Source: Paracoccus sp. IB05 (GTDB taxonomy: Bacteria > Pseudomonadota > Alphaproteobacteria > Rhodobacterales > Rhodobacteraceae). Taken from it: 64,000 nucleotides of DNA. Location: contig NZ_JAEFCF010000003.1 in assembly GCF_016405985.1 (NCBI RefSeq), positions 1 through 64,000 on the forward strand. Reading direction: 5' to 3'. The position numbers were made by a program, and so were the translations under genes. This document shows positions 8,204 through 16,578 of the stretch, in pieces (the first letter of the stretch is position 1; every line of letters starts with the position of its first letter). A model generated the notes under the pieces. The model was not told the origin of the DNA, did no database searches, and saw only the letters and a program-made list of their open reading frames with translations.

Positions 8204-8977
8204 TCATGGGCCGGTCTGGCGGCGCAATTCGCGCAGCTGGTCTGCGGTGATATAGCCACTCGCGCGCAAGCCTTCGTCCCGCTGCCAGGCGGCAATGGCG
8301 CGGCGGCTGTTCTGCCCCAGCACCCCGTCTGTGCCCCCCGTCCTGTAGCCAAGCGCCGTCAGACGGCGCTGAATGTCACGGCGCTCGGAGACGGTAAGCC
8401 CCAGAAGACGCTCCTCGCTCCGGTCATCCGTGGCAGTATCATCGACCGGAGGTGCCACCCCTCCTGCCTGCTCCCGGATCTGGCGGACCTGGCGTTCGGT
8501 CACATAGCCGCTGGCTGTCGCGCCATTGGCCGATTGCCAGCCTCTGATCGCCTCGCGGGTCTTGCGTCCCCAAAGACCATCCGCCACCCCGGCATCATAT
8601 CCCAGCGAGGTCAACTGGCTCTGGATCTGGCGACGCTGCTCGCGGCTGAGGGCCAGAGCCGCCTCGGTGGCACTTGCGCTGTCCGCCGGGGCAGGCGCAG
8701 GAGCGGGTTCGGTCGGACGCACCGAACCGCCCAGCCTTGCGATCTCGCGCTCGGCCTCGCTGCGGTGGGCACCGTTCGGAAATCTCGTCAGATAGGCACG
8801 CCAGCCGGTCAGCGTTCCGGCCCGCCGGGCTTCGGCTGCGGCCTGACGGTCGAGTTCCTGCACCAGCAGGCTCTGCGCGACACCCGAAACAATATCCTCC
8901 AGATTGCCCTGTGCCATGACCGGGGATTGCCCGCCGAGACAAAGGCACATCGCGATAGCGGAAACTGTCCTTCTCAT
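8204..8977 (-). CDS. secreted protein with two peptidoglycan-binding domains
   Basis: The 257-residue product starts with a cleavable signal peptide ending VMAQG. A helical region containing AYLTRFPNGAHRSEAE (as in SPOR/TPR-like envelope proteins) and a Pro/Ala linker follow. Two PG_binding_1 repeats lie at about residues 112-168 and 194-252, each with the RRQIQSQLTSLGYDAGVADG..GRKTREAI type pattern. No catalytic domain is attached, so it probably anchors to or senses the cell wall in the periplasm. AAGGAG precedes the ATG. It may be co-transcribed with the proline-rich gene 73 bases upstream, which has an EcfG-type promoter. Confidence 0.85.
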   Translation of the reverse strand: MRRTVSAIAMCLCLGGQSPVMAQGNLEDIVSGVAQSLLVQELDRQAAAEARRAGTLTGWRAYLTRFPNGAHRSEAEREIARLGGSVRPTEPAPAPAPADSASATEAALALSREQRRQIQSQLTSLGYDAGVADGLWGRKTREAIRGWQSANGATASGYVTERQVRQIREQAGGVAPPVDDTATDDRSEERLLGLTVSERRDIQRRLTALGYRTGGTDGVLGQNSRRAIAAWQRDEGLRASGYITADQLRELRRQTGP

Positions 8978-9050
8978 CTGCTTGCTCCTTTCTTCAGGGG
9001 TCTAGCATCCCATCAATGAACGGGCGGGCGCATAGCCCCACCCGCAGCTT

Positions 9051-9251
9051 TCAGGAGGATGCAACCGGATCCTCCGGCGCATCGGGCGAGGGGATCGGAT
9101 CTCCGACATCGGGAAGGTTCGGAATGTCAGGCCCCCGCCGCCCCGGAGCAGGATCCTGCAAGGGCGGATCGGGGGGATCTTGCGGCACGTCCGGCGCGGC
9201 GGGCGGAACCGGGATGACGGGCAGATCGGGGTCTTCGCCTCCATGTGGCAT
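9051..9251 (-). CDS. short proline/aspartate-rich protein
   Basis: The 66-residue product is built almost wholly of P, D, V and G, with runs such as PVIPVPPAAPDVPQ, and must be disordered. The start is well supported by GGAGGAAAAGTG before the ATG, so the 17-codon upstream extension is discarded. An EcfG-type promoter sits 54 bases upstream of this start. No signal peptide or known domain is present. The composition and promoter make it a likely stress-induced accessory protein of unknown role. Confidence 0.65.
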   Translation of the reverse strand: MPHGGEDPDLPVIPVPPAAPDVPQDPPDPPLQDPAPGRRGPDIPNLPDVGDPIPSPDAPEDPVASS

Positions 9252-9304
9252 CACTTTTCCTCCGGTTGGTTGGCTGGCCGGGAGATGGCCAGGCATGTGC
9301 AAAC

Positions 9305-9329
9305 AACTTCTGATCGCGGCTCATGTTCC
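9305..9329 (-). promoter_or_regulatory. EcfG-type promoter (GGAAC-N16-AGTT)
   Basis: On the minus strand GGAAC and AGTT are 16 bases apart. It faces the proline-rich protein gene and is divergent from the site at 9397. Confidence 0.7.
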
Positions 9330-9396
9330 CACGCAGACTGCGCTCCCGGCGTTTCTTTGCCCGGCCCGCACAAGATGTTCCTCGCGAGATCTCTGC

Positions 9397-9421
9397 GGAA
9401 CAAACCCCCGGCTCACATGTT
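9397..9421 (+). promoter_or_regulatory. EcfG-type promoter (GGAAC-N16-TGTT)
   Basis: GGAAC and TGTT are 16 bases apart, about 95 bases before the start of the YflT-like stress protein gene. Confidence 0.72.
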
Positions 9422-9516
9422 TCTTAATCCTGACTGCGAAGAACCGGCTCCGTTGGCGGGAAAACCGACAGGAAATTCATGTCCCTCAGCGGCACCGGGC
9501 GAATGGGAGGATTGCT

Positions 9517-10089
9517 ATGCCAGCCCCAAACATGGCCGTGACAACCCGGCTTTTCAAAGACTATGCCGATGCGATGCGCGCCGTTGAACATCTTGAGGCG
9601 CTTTCCCTCCCCTCGGTCGAGCCGTCGATCCTCGGCGACGGCTCGCTGCGTGACTATCGCGACATGCAAAAGGCCTATGATCCTGACACGGGGGAGGAGG
9701 TCCAGATCCCGGATCCTGCGGCGGCCACCGCAGCCGGGGGTGTGCTCGGCGCAGCAGTGGGCGGCAGCGCCGGTCTCCTGGCCGGGCTCGGGCTGATCGC
9801 GGTTCCAGGCCTTGGGCCGGTTGCCGCAGCGGGCTGGCTTGTAACCGCCCTGACGGGTGCAGCGGGCGGCGCGCTTGCCGGTGCCACTTTCGGAGCGCTG
9901 ATTGATCTCGGCATTCCTGAAGGCGATGCCGAGATCTACCGTGAGGGGTTCCGGCGCGGCAGCGTCGCCGTCTCGGTGCGTTTCCCGGAGGACTATCGTC
10001 AGGCGGTCGAAGAGGCCCTGTCCGCGACCGGTGCCCTTTCGCTTCCCGATCTGCGCAGACAGCTTCAGGCGGAGACCTGGCGCCATTGA
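9517..10089 (+). CDS. YflT/GSP17M-like general stress protein with glycine-zipper segment
   Basis: The 190-residue product has an N-terminal fold like the general stress protein 17M (YflT) domain (TRLFKDYADAMRAVEHL). A long Gly/Ala-rich zipper region (about residues 65-130) could insert in or associate with membranes, and a C-terminal part contains VRFPEDYRQAVEEAL. The paralogue at 35529-36122 has the same order of parts. GGGAGG precedes the chosen ATG; the much longer open frame upstream is not supported. An EcfG-type promoter lies upstream. The biochemical role is unknown. Confidence 0.83.
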   Translation: MPAPNMAVTTRLFKDYADAMRAVEHLEALSLPSVEPSILGDGSLRDYRDMQKAYDPDTGEEVQIPDPAAATAAGGVLGAAVGGSAGLLAGLGLIAVPGLGPVAAAGWLVTALTGAAGGALAGATFGALIDLGIPEGDAEIYREGFRRGSVAVSVRFPEDYRQAVEEALSATGALSLPDLRRQLQAETWRH

Positions 10090-10170
10090 GATGCACAGGG
10101 CCAGGATCTGCGATTTTCGCCGTTGTCTCACCCGACGGCGCCAGGACTTTGACGCATGGGAGAGAGTGTC

Positions 10171-10920
10171 ATGGATGAGACAGGCAGACCGGAAACAATC
10201 CCCTGGTGTGGGCCAGCACCAGACCCGGCTGCGATCCTCGGCAGCTGGAACTTTCATCCGCTGCTTGTTCTGGCGCTGATTGCGCTGCTGATCCCTGGAA
10301 TCGCACGGGCACAGAACCGCGTGATGTTCTGCGTGGCCTGGGCCGCGCTCGTCATCGCCTTTGTCTCACCGCTTTGCGCGCTGACCACGGCGCTTTTCAG
10401 CGCGCGGGCGCTGCATCATTTGCTGCTGGTCAGCTTTGCCGCGCCCCTGTTCGCGCTCGCCCTGCCGCTGCGCAGTATGCGCTTGTCCGGGGCGCTGGCG
10501 CCGGTATCGCTGCTGCTGACCGCTGGCGCATTGACACTCTGGCATCTGCCCGCCGTTTACAGCGCCGCCTGGGACAGCGCCCTGGTCTATTGGCTGATGC
10601 AGGCCGCGCTGCTGCTGCCCGCCTGGGCCTTCTGGTCGGCGGTATTCACCCCGGACCACCGTGACGCTGGCACGGTTCTGGTCAATGCAGCGCTAGTCGG
10701 CTCATTTGCCGGGGTGATGGGGCTGATCGGCGCGGTGCTGACCTTCTCGACCCGGCTGCTTTACACGCAGCATATGACCGGCCCGCTCGCCTGGGGGATC
10801 GAACCGCTGGCGGATCAGCAGACCGCCGGGCTGATCATGTGGGTTCCCGGCCTTGTGCCGCTGGCGCTGGTCGCGGGCGTCATGGCAAGGCGCGCCTGGC
10901 GGCTGGGAGAGGCCGCATGA
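10171..10920 (+). CDS. ctaG: cytochrome c oxidase assembly factor, caa3-type CtaG
   Basis: The protein (249 residues) has about seven transmembrane segments and the LTLWHLP..Y and LLYTQHMTG patterns of the caa3_CtaG family, which helps assemble the copper centre of heme-copper oxidases. Of two close ATGs I chose the second because GGGAGAGA precedes it. The next gene overlaps by ATGA. It starts a set of oxidase genes (CopD-like, DUF2231, subunit II, fused subunit I). No EcfG-type promoter is visible, so this set is probably driven by another factor. Confidence 0.86.
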   Translation: MDETGRPETIPWCGPAPDPAAILGSWNFHPLLVLALIALLIPGIARAQNRVMFCVAWAALVIAFVSPLCALTTALFSARALHHLLLVSFAAPLFALALPLRSMRLSGALAPVSLLLTAGALTLWHLPAVYSAAWDSALVYWLMQAALLLPAWAFWSAVFTPDHRDAGTVLVNAALVGSFAGVMGLIGAVLTFSTRLLYTQHMTGPLAWGIEPLADQQTAGLIMWVPGLVPLALVAGVMARRAWRLGEAA

Positions 10921-11393
10921 TCGCCGCGCTGAAATTCCTCCATGTCGCCGCGCTGGCCTGCTGGTGTGCGAGCCTGATCGCGCTGCCGCTTCTGATGCGC
11001 GCCCATGGCGGGGCGATGAGCCAGCGGCAATATGCGCGGTTCCGCCTGATCACCCATATCGGCTATATCGGCATCGCCACCCCGGCGGCGCTGGTGACGA
11101 TCATGGCGGGCACCGGGCTGATCTTTGCCGCGCAGGTCTTCGCGCCATGGCTGCTGGTCAAACTGGCTTTTGTCGCCGCGATGGTGATGGTCCATGTCTG
11201 GTTCGGCCATCTGATCCAGCGCTCGGGCGAAGAACGGCGCAGCCAGTGGCAGGGCGCGCCGCTGGCCGGGCTGCTGATCGTGCTGCCGCTGATGGCCGCC
11301 GTTCTCGCGCTGGTCCTGGCCAAACCCGACCTTGCGCCCTTCCGCGCGCTGATCCCCGATCAGTTCCTGTCCCCACGCGCGGGGTCATCATGA
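10917..11393 (+). CDS. CopD-like four-helix membrane protein
   Basis: The 158-residue protein has four hydrophobic segments and a conserved His early in the first helix (ALKFLHVAALACW). A second His-containing helix (MVHVWFGHLI) follows, as in CopD/HemJ-like membrane proteins that bind copper or heme. It starts at the ATG overlapping the ctaG stop and is therefore translationally coupled to it. A role in copper delivery or heme handling for the adjacent oxidase is inferred from context. Its last 34 bases overlap the convergent DUF2231 gene. Confidence 0.8.
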   Translation: MIAALKFLHVAALACWCASLIALPLLMRAHGGAMSQRQYARFRLITHIGYIGIATPAALVTIMAGTGLIFAAQVFAPWLLVKLAFVAAMVMVHVWFGHLIQRSGEERRSQWQGAPLAGLLIVLPLMAAVLALVLAKPDLAPFRALIPDQFLSPRAGSS

Positions 11394-11896
11394 TCGTTCT
11401 GGGTGCCGAGACCATAGTCAAACACCAGCTTGCCACCGTGCCAGCCGGTCATCGCGGTCATGCCAGCCGCCAGCAGCGAGGCGAGGAAGCCCCAGGGCAG
11501 CACCGCCCCCGCAGGATCCCCGATCCGCATCCCCCAATTGGCGCCCAGCACCGACAAAAGCATTACAGCGAGGATGAAATGCGTCCAGCTGGCGGCACGG
11601 ATGCGGATGCCCGGCACAAGCAGCAATTCAGCCGTCCCGGCAATCCCGGCGAGGATCCCCATCACAAATCCCACCCCCGCCGCCCAGAGCGCGGCGCGCG
11701 GCCAGAAGGGATCGCCCGTCCACCAGTAAAGCGCATCCGCGCCGAGTGTGCTGACACAAAGCGCGATGGGGAAGGCCACCAGCATGGCATGGATCGGGTG
11801 TCCTGCGACCGCGATTTTCGATTCCGTGCGGTGGAAGCTGCGATGCTCGTGGATCGGGTCGCGAAGCCTGCGGCGGGTTGGTCTGGCCTGTGCCAT
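11360..11896 (-). CDS. DUF2231 membrane protein
   Basis: The 178-residue protein carries the family signature HPIHAMLVAFPIALCVSTL after a basic N-terminal tail, and four hydrophobic helices. DUF2231 proteins commonly accompany cytochrome and heme-copper genes, but their function is unknown. The ATG follows AAGGACAG. Its start lies only 18 bases from the proposed start of the divergent subunit II gene, so their control regions must overlap each other or the coding sequences. Confidence 0.83.
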   Translation of the reverse strand: MAQARPTRRRLRDPIHEHRSFHRTESKIAVAGHPIHAMLVAFPIALCVSTLGADALYWWTGDPFWPRAALWAAGVGFVMGILAGIAGTAELLLVPGIRIRAASWTHFILAVMLLSVLGANWGMRIGDPAGAVLPWGFLASLLAAGMTAMTGWHGGKLVFDYGLGTQNDHDDPARGDRN

Positions 11897-11914
11897 CTGC
11901 GTCTGTCCTTCTCT

Positions 11915-12601
11915 GTGTCCTTCCCAAAACCAGCGGTGGCGCTGATGGTTCCGGCGCTTGCCGGCTGTGGCGGGCCTCTCTCGACCCTTGCGCCCCAGGG
12001 GCCGGCGGCGGCGGATATCGCCACGCTCTTGTGGGCGATGCTGGCAGGGGCGGCGCTGATCACGGTTTTGGTGCTGGGGCTGATCTGGCACGGCTTTGCC
12101 CGCAGGAACCCCCGCGCCCCGGGAGAAGCCTTCTGGATCAAGGGCATGGGCCTCGGTTTCAGCTTTGCTGTGTTATTCGCAGTTGTCGGTTCCGGGATCT
12201 GGGTGGGCGAGCGGATCCAGGCCCGCCCCGGCGCGGATGTGGTCCGCGTCGAGGCGGTTGCCCGGCAATGGAGCTGGCGTTTCGGCCAACCGGGGCCAGA
12301 GGACGAGATCGTCTGGACCGAAGGCAGGCTGCACATCCCCGCCGGAACGCCGGTCGATGTCGTGATCCGGTCGGAAGACGTGATCCACGCCTTCTGGGTG
12401 CCGCAGCTCGCGGGCAAGATGGACGCCCTGCCCGGCCGCGATAATATCCTGCGGATCGAGGCGTCAAAGCCCGGCCTCTACCACGGAACCTCGGCTGAAT
12501 TCTCCGGCACCGGCTATGCCGGGATGCGGTTCGAGGTGCTGGCCTATGATCCTGCCGCCCCGCCCGCCTTCTCCGATCTTACGACCCGCGAGGCCCCATG
12601 A
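11915..12601 (+). CDS. heme-copper oxidase subunit II lacking the CuA site (quinol-oxidase-like)
   Basis: The 228-residue product has a lipoprotein signal (ALAGC, Cys18), two transmembrane helices and a C-terminal cupredoxin domain with RQWSWRF and VIHAFWVP. In the usual CuA loop the two cysteines are Ser193 and Ser197 and the histidine is Tyr201, while His158 and Met204 remain. This matches CyoA-type quinol oxidases rather than cytochrome c oxidases. I place the start at GTG because it gives a proper lipoprotein signal; an ATG 30 bases later would give a signal too short. It overlaps the next gene by ATGA. Confidence 0.82.
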   Translation: MSFPKPAVALMVPALAGCGGPLSTLAPQGPAAADIATLLWAMLAGAALITVLVLGLIWHGFARRNPRAPGEAFWIKGMGLGFSFAVLFAVVGSGIWVGERIQARPGADVVRVEAVARQWSWRFGQPGPEDEIVWTEGRLHIPAGTPVDVVIRSEDVIHAFWVPQLAGKMDALPGRDNILRIEASKPGLYHGTSAEFSGTGYAGMRFEVLAYDPAAPPAFSDLTTREAP

Positions 12602-15054
12602 TCACGCCCAATCCGCCCCAACGCGCCCTGCGCCTGCACCGCGAGCTTGACCGGGTCTGGGGCCGTCCCGCCGGATGGCGCGGCATCCTCACCTCGGTCA
12701 ATCACAGCGAGCTTGGCCTGCGCTTCATGGTCACGGCTTTCGTGTTCTTCGCCATTGCGGGCTGCCTTGCCATGCTGATCCGCGCCCAGCTGGCGACACC
12801 CGGCGGGGCCTTTCTGGACACCGCGCTTTATAACCAGTTCTTCACCATGCATGGCAGCCTGATGATGTTCCTCTTCGCCATACCGATGCTGGAAGGGCTG
12901 GGGATGTATCTGCTTCCCAAGATGCTCGGGTCGCGCGATCTGGCATTTCCCCGACTCTCGGCGCTTGGCTGGTGGTGCTATCTCTTCGGAGGGCTGATCA
13001 TTTTGTCGGCGCTGGTCGCCGGTGTCGCCCCGGATGGCGGCTGGTTCATGTATACGCCTTTGTCGTCAAAGACCTACAGCCCGGGGATCAATGCCGATGT
13101 CTGGCTTCTGGGCGTCACCTTTGTCGAGATTTCCGCGCTGGCGGCTGCAGTCGAGATCACGGTGACGATCCTCAGGATGCGCGCGCCGAGGATGAAGCTC
13201 ACGGAAATGCCCCTCTTCGCCTGGTATATGCTCGGGACCAGCGCGATGATGCTGGTGGGCTTTCCGCCGCTGATCCTCGCGTCAATGCTGCTCGAGATCG
13301 AACGCGCCTTTGACTGGCCGTTTTTCGACGTGACGCGCGGCGGTGATCCGCTTTTGTGGCAGCACCTCTTCTGGCTGTTTGGTCACCCGGAGGTCTATAT
13401 CATCTTCCTGCCCGCCGCCGGCGCGATCTCCACCATCCTGCCGGTGATGTGCCGCACAAAGATCATGGGCTACGGCGCGATTGTCGCGGCCGTTCTGGGG
13501 CTGGTGTTTTTGTCCTTCGGCCTCTGGGTGCATCACATGTTCACCGTGGGCATCCCGCATATGGCGCTGGCCTTCTTTTCGGCGGCCTCGGCGCTGGTGG
13601 CGGTGCCGACTGCGGTGCAGATCTTCGCCTGGATCGGCACGATCTGGCAGGGGCGGCCCGAGATGCGGCTGCCGATGCTGCATCTGATGGGGTTCTTCTC
13701 GACCTTCGTGATGGGCGGTCTGACCGGTGTCATGCTGGCCATCGTGCCCTTCAACTGGCAGGCGCATGACACGGCCTTCGTCACCGCGCATCTGCATTAT
13801 GTGCTGATCGGCGGCTTTGTCTTTCCGATGATGGCGGCGGCGGTCTACTGGATGCCGCTGTTTACCGGGCGGGCGGCGGTGCGTGGCCTTGGGCCAACGG
13901 CCTTCTGGCTGATCCTGATCGGCTTTCACGGCACCTTTTTCATTATGCATCTGACCGGCCTTCTGGGAATGCCGCGCCGGATTGATGTCTATCCTGACAA
14001 CTCGGAATGGATATGGACCAATCTTGTAAGTTCCTTCTTCGGCTTTGTCATGGCGGCGGGTTTCGCGCTCTTCGCGCTGGATCTGCTGTTGCAGATCCTG
14101 TTCGGGGAAAGGACGCGGCGGGATCCGTGGCAGGCGGACACGCTGGAATGGGCGATGCCGATGCCCGCCCCCAGTTACAACATCGCCTCCCTGCCTTTTC
14201 CCGGCCAAAGCGCACTACAGCTTGCCCGGGGAGAGGGTCTTTTGCCCGGCGCCCCTCGCGGGCGGCGCGAGACGCTGGTGGTCGATGCGATCAGCGGCGC
14301 GCCGCGTCATATCGCGGTCCTGCCCGGTAACTCGGCCCTGCCAATTGTCACCGCCGCCGTGATCGGAGGCTTTGTGCTCCTGATGTTGTTCGGGTTCTAT
14401 CCGCTGGCCCCCTTCGGCCTCGCGGCCATCGGGGTGACGGTGTGGCAATGGCATAAGTTCATGGGCAGCCAGAGTGACGAGCCGCCCATCGAGGCCGCAC
14501 CGGGGGTAAGCCTGCCCGTAAACCACAGTGTTCCTGACGGTCTGGCGCGCACCGGACTAACCTGCCTTCTGATCGCGAATGGCACCTTCTTTACCTGTTA
14601 CCTGTTCGCGGTTGGCTTCCTGTCGGTGATCGCGCCGGGCTGGCCTGCGCCGGAGAGCACTATCGGCACCCTGCCTGCGGGCACTCTGGCAGCCGTTCTG
14701 ATCCTGATCCTGATTGCCGCCTCCGGGCTTGCGCGCTTTCCACTGGCCACCGGTTCAACGGTCGCCCTGCCCCTGCTGCTGCTCGGCCTCGGGGTGACCG
14801 GCGGGCTGGCCATGCTGCTCGATGATCCGACACGGCACGCGCGCGATGCGCTCCGGGCGGCGGGGCTGGGCTATGTCGCGCTGCATTGCGCAATTGCGGC
14901 GCTCTTTGCCCTGCTCTGTCTGGTGCAACGCCGGGACGGCAGACTGGCCGAGGGCCGTGTCGCCGCCTGGCCGATCTGGCGGGCCTGGCAGGATTTCACG
15001 CTCGCGACTACCCTGATCCTTGTCCTGCTAATCGCGGCACAGGAGATTTTGTGA
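12598..15054 (+). CDS. heme-copper oxidase subunit I fused to a subunit III-like region
   Basis: The 818-residue membrane protein has subunit I over about residues 1-530. Heme a ligands are His85 and His400, copper B ligands are His263, His312 and His313, the cross-linked tyrosine Tyr267 sits in GHPEVY, and His398 is the high-spin heme ligand. The E of GHPEVY marks the A1-type proton channel. About 290 further residues add roughly six to seven hydrophobic helices resembling subunit III. Translation is coupled to subunit II by ATGA and to the next small gene by TGATG. It reduces oxygen at the cytoplasmic membrane. Confidence 0.9.
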   Translation: MITPNPPQRALRLHRELDRVWGRPAGWRGILTSVNHSELGLRFMVTAFVFFAIAGCLAMLIRAQLATPGGAFLDTALYNQFFTMHGSLMMFLFAIPMLEGLGMYLLPKMLGSRDLAFPRLSALGWWCYLFGGLIILSALVAGVAPDGGWFMYTPLSSKTYSPGINADVWLLGVTFVEISALAAAVEITVTILRMRAPRMKLTEMPLFAWYMLGTSAMMLVGFPPLILASMLLEIERAFDWPFFDVTRGGDPLLWQHLFWLFGHPEVYIIFLPAAGAISTILPVMCRTKIMGYGAIVAAVLGLVFLSFGLWVHHMFTVGIPHMALAFFSAASALVAVPTAVQIFAWIGTIWQGRPEMRLPMLHLMGFFSTFVMGGLTGVMLAIVPFNWQAHDTAFVTAHLHYVLIGGFVFPMMAAAVYWMPLFTGRAAVRGLGPTAFWLILIGFHGTFFIMHLTGLLGMPRRIDVYPDNSEWIWTNLVSSFFGFVMAAGFALFALDLLLQILFGERTRRDPWQADTLEWAMPMPAPSYNIASLPFPGQSALQLARGEGLLPGAPRGRRETLVVDAISGAPRHIAVLPGNSALPIVTAAVIGGFVLLMLFGFYPLAPFGLAAIGVTVWQWHKFMGSQSDEPPIEAAPGVSLPVNHSVPDGLARTGLTCLLIANGTFFTCYLFAVGFLSVIAPGWPAPESTIGTLPAGTLAAVLILILIAASGLARFPLATGSTVALPLLLLGLGVTGGLAMLLDDPTRHARDALRAAGLGYVALHCAIAALFALLCLVQRRDGRLAEGRVAAWPIWRAWQDFTLATTLILVLLIAAQEIL

Positions 15055-15371
15055 TGAGCTGGCCACTGCGCGCCCTTCTCGGCCCCACCCTCTGGGCCGT
15101 GGCTTTCGCGGTGATCTATGCCGCCCATGGTATCGGCTGCGCCCGGGGCTGGCCCGCCTATCAAGCCCCCGTCGGTGACCTGCATCACTTCACGATGATC
15201 CTGCTTTGGTTGCTGGCGGTCGGGGCGGCGAGCGCGATCCTGTGGCGCGCGCCACGCGGCAATGACACAAGCGACAGGATTATCCGGGCCGGAGGCTGGA
15301 TCGGGCTCGCAGCCACGATCCTGACCCTCTTCCCGGTTCTGGGTCTGACCTCCTGTGGCGCGACCGGTTAA
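15054..15371 (+). CDS. small three-helix membrane protein of the oxidase operon
   Basis: The 105-residue product has three hydrophobic segments and a short Cys/Gly tail. Its ATG shares one base with the subunit I stop and is preceded by AGGAG, so it is co-translated with the oxidase. It could be a subunit IV-like or assembly protein; I recognise no named family. Its final bases overlap the stop of the convergent PRC-barrel gene. Confidence 0.75.
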   Translation: MSWPLRALLGPTLWAVAFAVIYAAHGIGCARGWPAYQAPVGDLHHFTMILLWLLAVGAASAILWRAPRGNDTSDRIIRAGGWIGLAATILTLFPVLGLTSCGATG

Positions 15372-15652
15372 AGCCGCACGGCTGGCAGCATTTCCAGCTG
15401 ATGCACCGTAAGCGCGGTTCCCAGCATGATCGCGCCATTCTCTTCGCGCCCGATCTCCATATCCCCGGCGACCAGTTCGATGGTCCTGCCATCGAGACAG
15501 AGGATGCCGCCCAGATCCACGAAGATGGTCGCGGATGAACCGCTGCCATGGACATCGCTCACGCAGCCGACAGGCTCATTGTTCGACGCAAAAACATGTT
15601 TGCCGACCAGCAGCGCGCGCGTGATCTCAGCCGGTTGCAAAGGCGTCATCAT
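15368..15652 (-). CDS. PRC-barrel domain protein (first copy)
   Basis: The 94-residue protein contains the PRC-barrel pattern GKHVFASNNEPVGCVSDVHGSG and a C-terminal LTVHQLEMLP. PRC-barrel proteins bind RNA or photosynthetic or ribosomal partners, and the short alphaproteobacterial forms are typical of stress regulons. The start overlaps the stop of the DUF3008 gene by ATGA, which shows coupling. A paralogue with the same SDVHGSG/ISHVHGSG core lies at 16797-17093. Confidence 0.82.
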   Translation of the reverse strand: MMTPLQPAEITRALLVGKHVFASNNEPVGCVSDVHGSGSSATIFVDLGGILCLDGRTIELVAGDMEIGREENGAIMLGTALTVHQLEMLPAVRL

Positions 15653-15840
15653 TCCTCATCCTCCACCCGGTCCGGCAATCCGTCATGAGGGGTGGAGGCG
15701 AGATCTTCCAGCTCTGCCTCGGTCATGCTGTCGAACATCTCTTTCGAGGCCCCGACCAGATCCTTGCGCGCCGTTTCACCCCGCTTTGCCGACAGGGCCG
15801 CACCTGCCGCTTTTTGCTGGGCCTTTGATTTAGCAGGCAT
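15649..15840 (-). CDS. DUF3008 family small basic protein
   Basis: The 63-residue product begins MPAKSKAQQKAAGAALSAKRG, the hallmark of DUF3008, and ends in an acidic tail. The N-terminal half is strongly basic and could bind nucleic acid. AAAAGGAGAG precedes the ATG. It lies between the MgtC-like gene (17 bases upstream) and the PRC-barrel gene (4-base overlap), so the three probably share the EcfG-type promoter at 16453. Confidence 0.85.
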   Translation of the reverse strand: MPAKSKAQQKAAGAALSAKRGETARKDLVGASKEMFDSMTEAELEDLASTPHDGLPDRVEDEE

Positions 15841-15857
15841 AGCTCTCTCCTTTTATG

Positions 15858-16382
15858 TCAGTTTTGCTGATCCGGCGTAGCGCCCTCGCCGTTTTTCGCG
15901 ATGCGCTGCGACACCCGCCGCAACAGCCAGAGCACAAGGATCGCAAGCACCGTCGCCATGATGGCAAGCGGCAGCAACCCGCTGCCACTTGCCAGCCCGA
16001 TGGCCCCCGCCATCCACATGCCCGCCCCGGTCGTCAGCCCCTTCACCCTGCCGCCCGAGGTGATGATCGACCCGGCGGCAAGGAACGCCACGCCTGCGGT
16101 CACCGCCTCGATCAGGCGCAAGGGATCGGTCTGGATCTGGCTCACCTCCCGGAACTCCTGCGCCATGATCTCGGCCGCAATGATGGTGAAAAGGCAGGCG
16201 GCCATTGAAACGATCATATGGGTGCGCAGACCCGCCGCAGAGGCATGCAGCTCGCGCTCGAACCCGATTGCCGCGCCAAGGATGGCGGCGAACATCAGAC
16301 GCAGCAGCGCCGCCTCTGCACTGACCGCCAGAAAGGGATTGCGGAATTCGGCGCTCAGGAGGGTGGCAAAGCTCTCGATCAT
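15858..16382 (-). CDS. MgtC/SapB family membrane protein
   Basis: The 174-residue protein has the MgtC/SapB core: a helix with LRLMFAAILGAAIGFERE, then GLRTHMIVSMAACLFTI and AFLAAGSIITSGGRVKGLTTGAGMW. The family acts in the inner membrane in magnesium limitation, acid or intracellular survival, in part by regulating the F-ATPase. The Glu-Arg-Glu after the second helix is conserved. GAGGACAT precedes the ATG, and an EcfG-type promoter lies 71 bases upstream. Confidence 0.9.
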   Translation of the reverse strand: MIESFATLLSAEFRNPFLAVSAEAALLRLMFAAILGAAIGFERELHASAAGLRTHMIVSMAACLFTIIAAEIMAQEFREVSQIQTDPLRLIEAVTAGVAFLAAGSIITSGGRVKGLTTGAGMWMAGAIGLASGSGLLPLAIMATVLAILVLWLLRRVSQRIAKNGEGATPDQQN

Positions 16383-16452
16383 ATATGTCCTCGTCTGTGA
16401 TGCGCGCCGCTCTGCACCTCTGACAAGCCGCAGGTGACAGGCAATGAAGCAG

Positions 16453-16477
16453 AACCATTCGCAACTCCGGGAGTTCC
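16453..16477 (-). promoter_or_regulatory. EcfG-type promoter (GGAAC-N16-GGTT)
   Basis: On the minus strand GGAAC and GGTT are 16 bases apart. It faces the MgtC-like gene and the DUF3008/PRC-barrel genes behind it. The 414-base gap that holds it shows no gene. Confidence 0.75.
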
Positions 16478-16578
16478 CGCCCGCAAACTTTCGCCGCGAG
16501 AACCCGCCGTCCCTTTCGCCCCCTTGCGGCAGGGAGCCGCCGAAAAAGGGCTGAACAGGAGCCCCCCACGACTGCCGG

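Noticed and set aside
10090-10170. EcfG-type promoter for ctaG and the oxidase genes
   Set aside because: No GGAAC is present in the gap before ctaG; only a loose CGCCG/CGGCG inverted repeat is seen.
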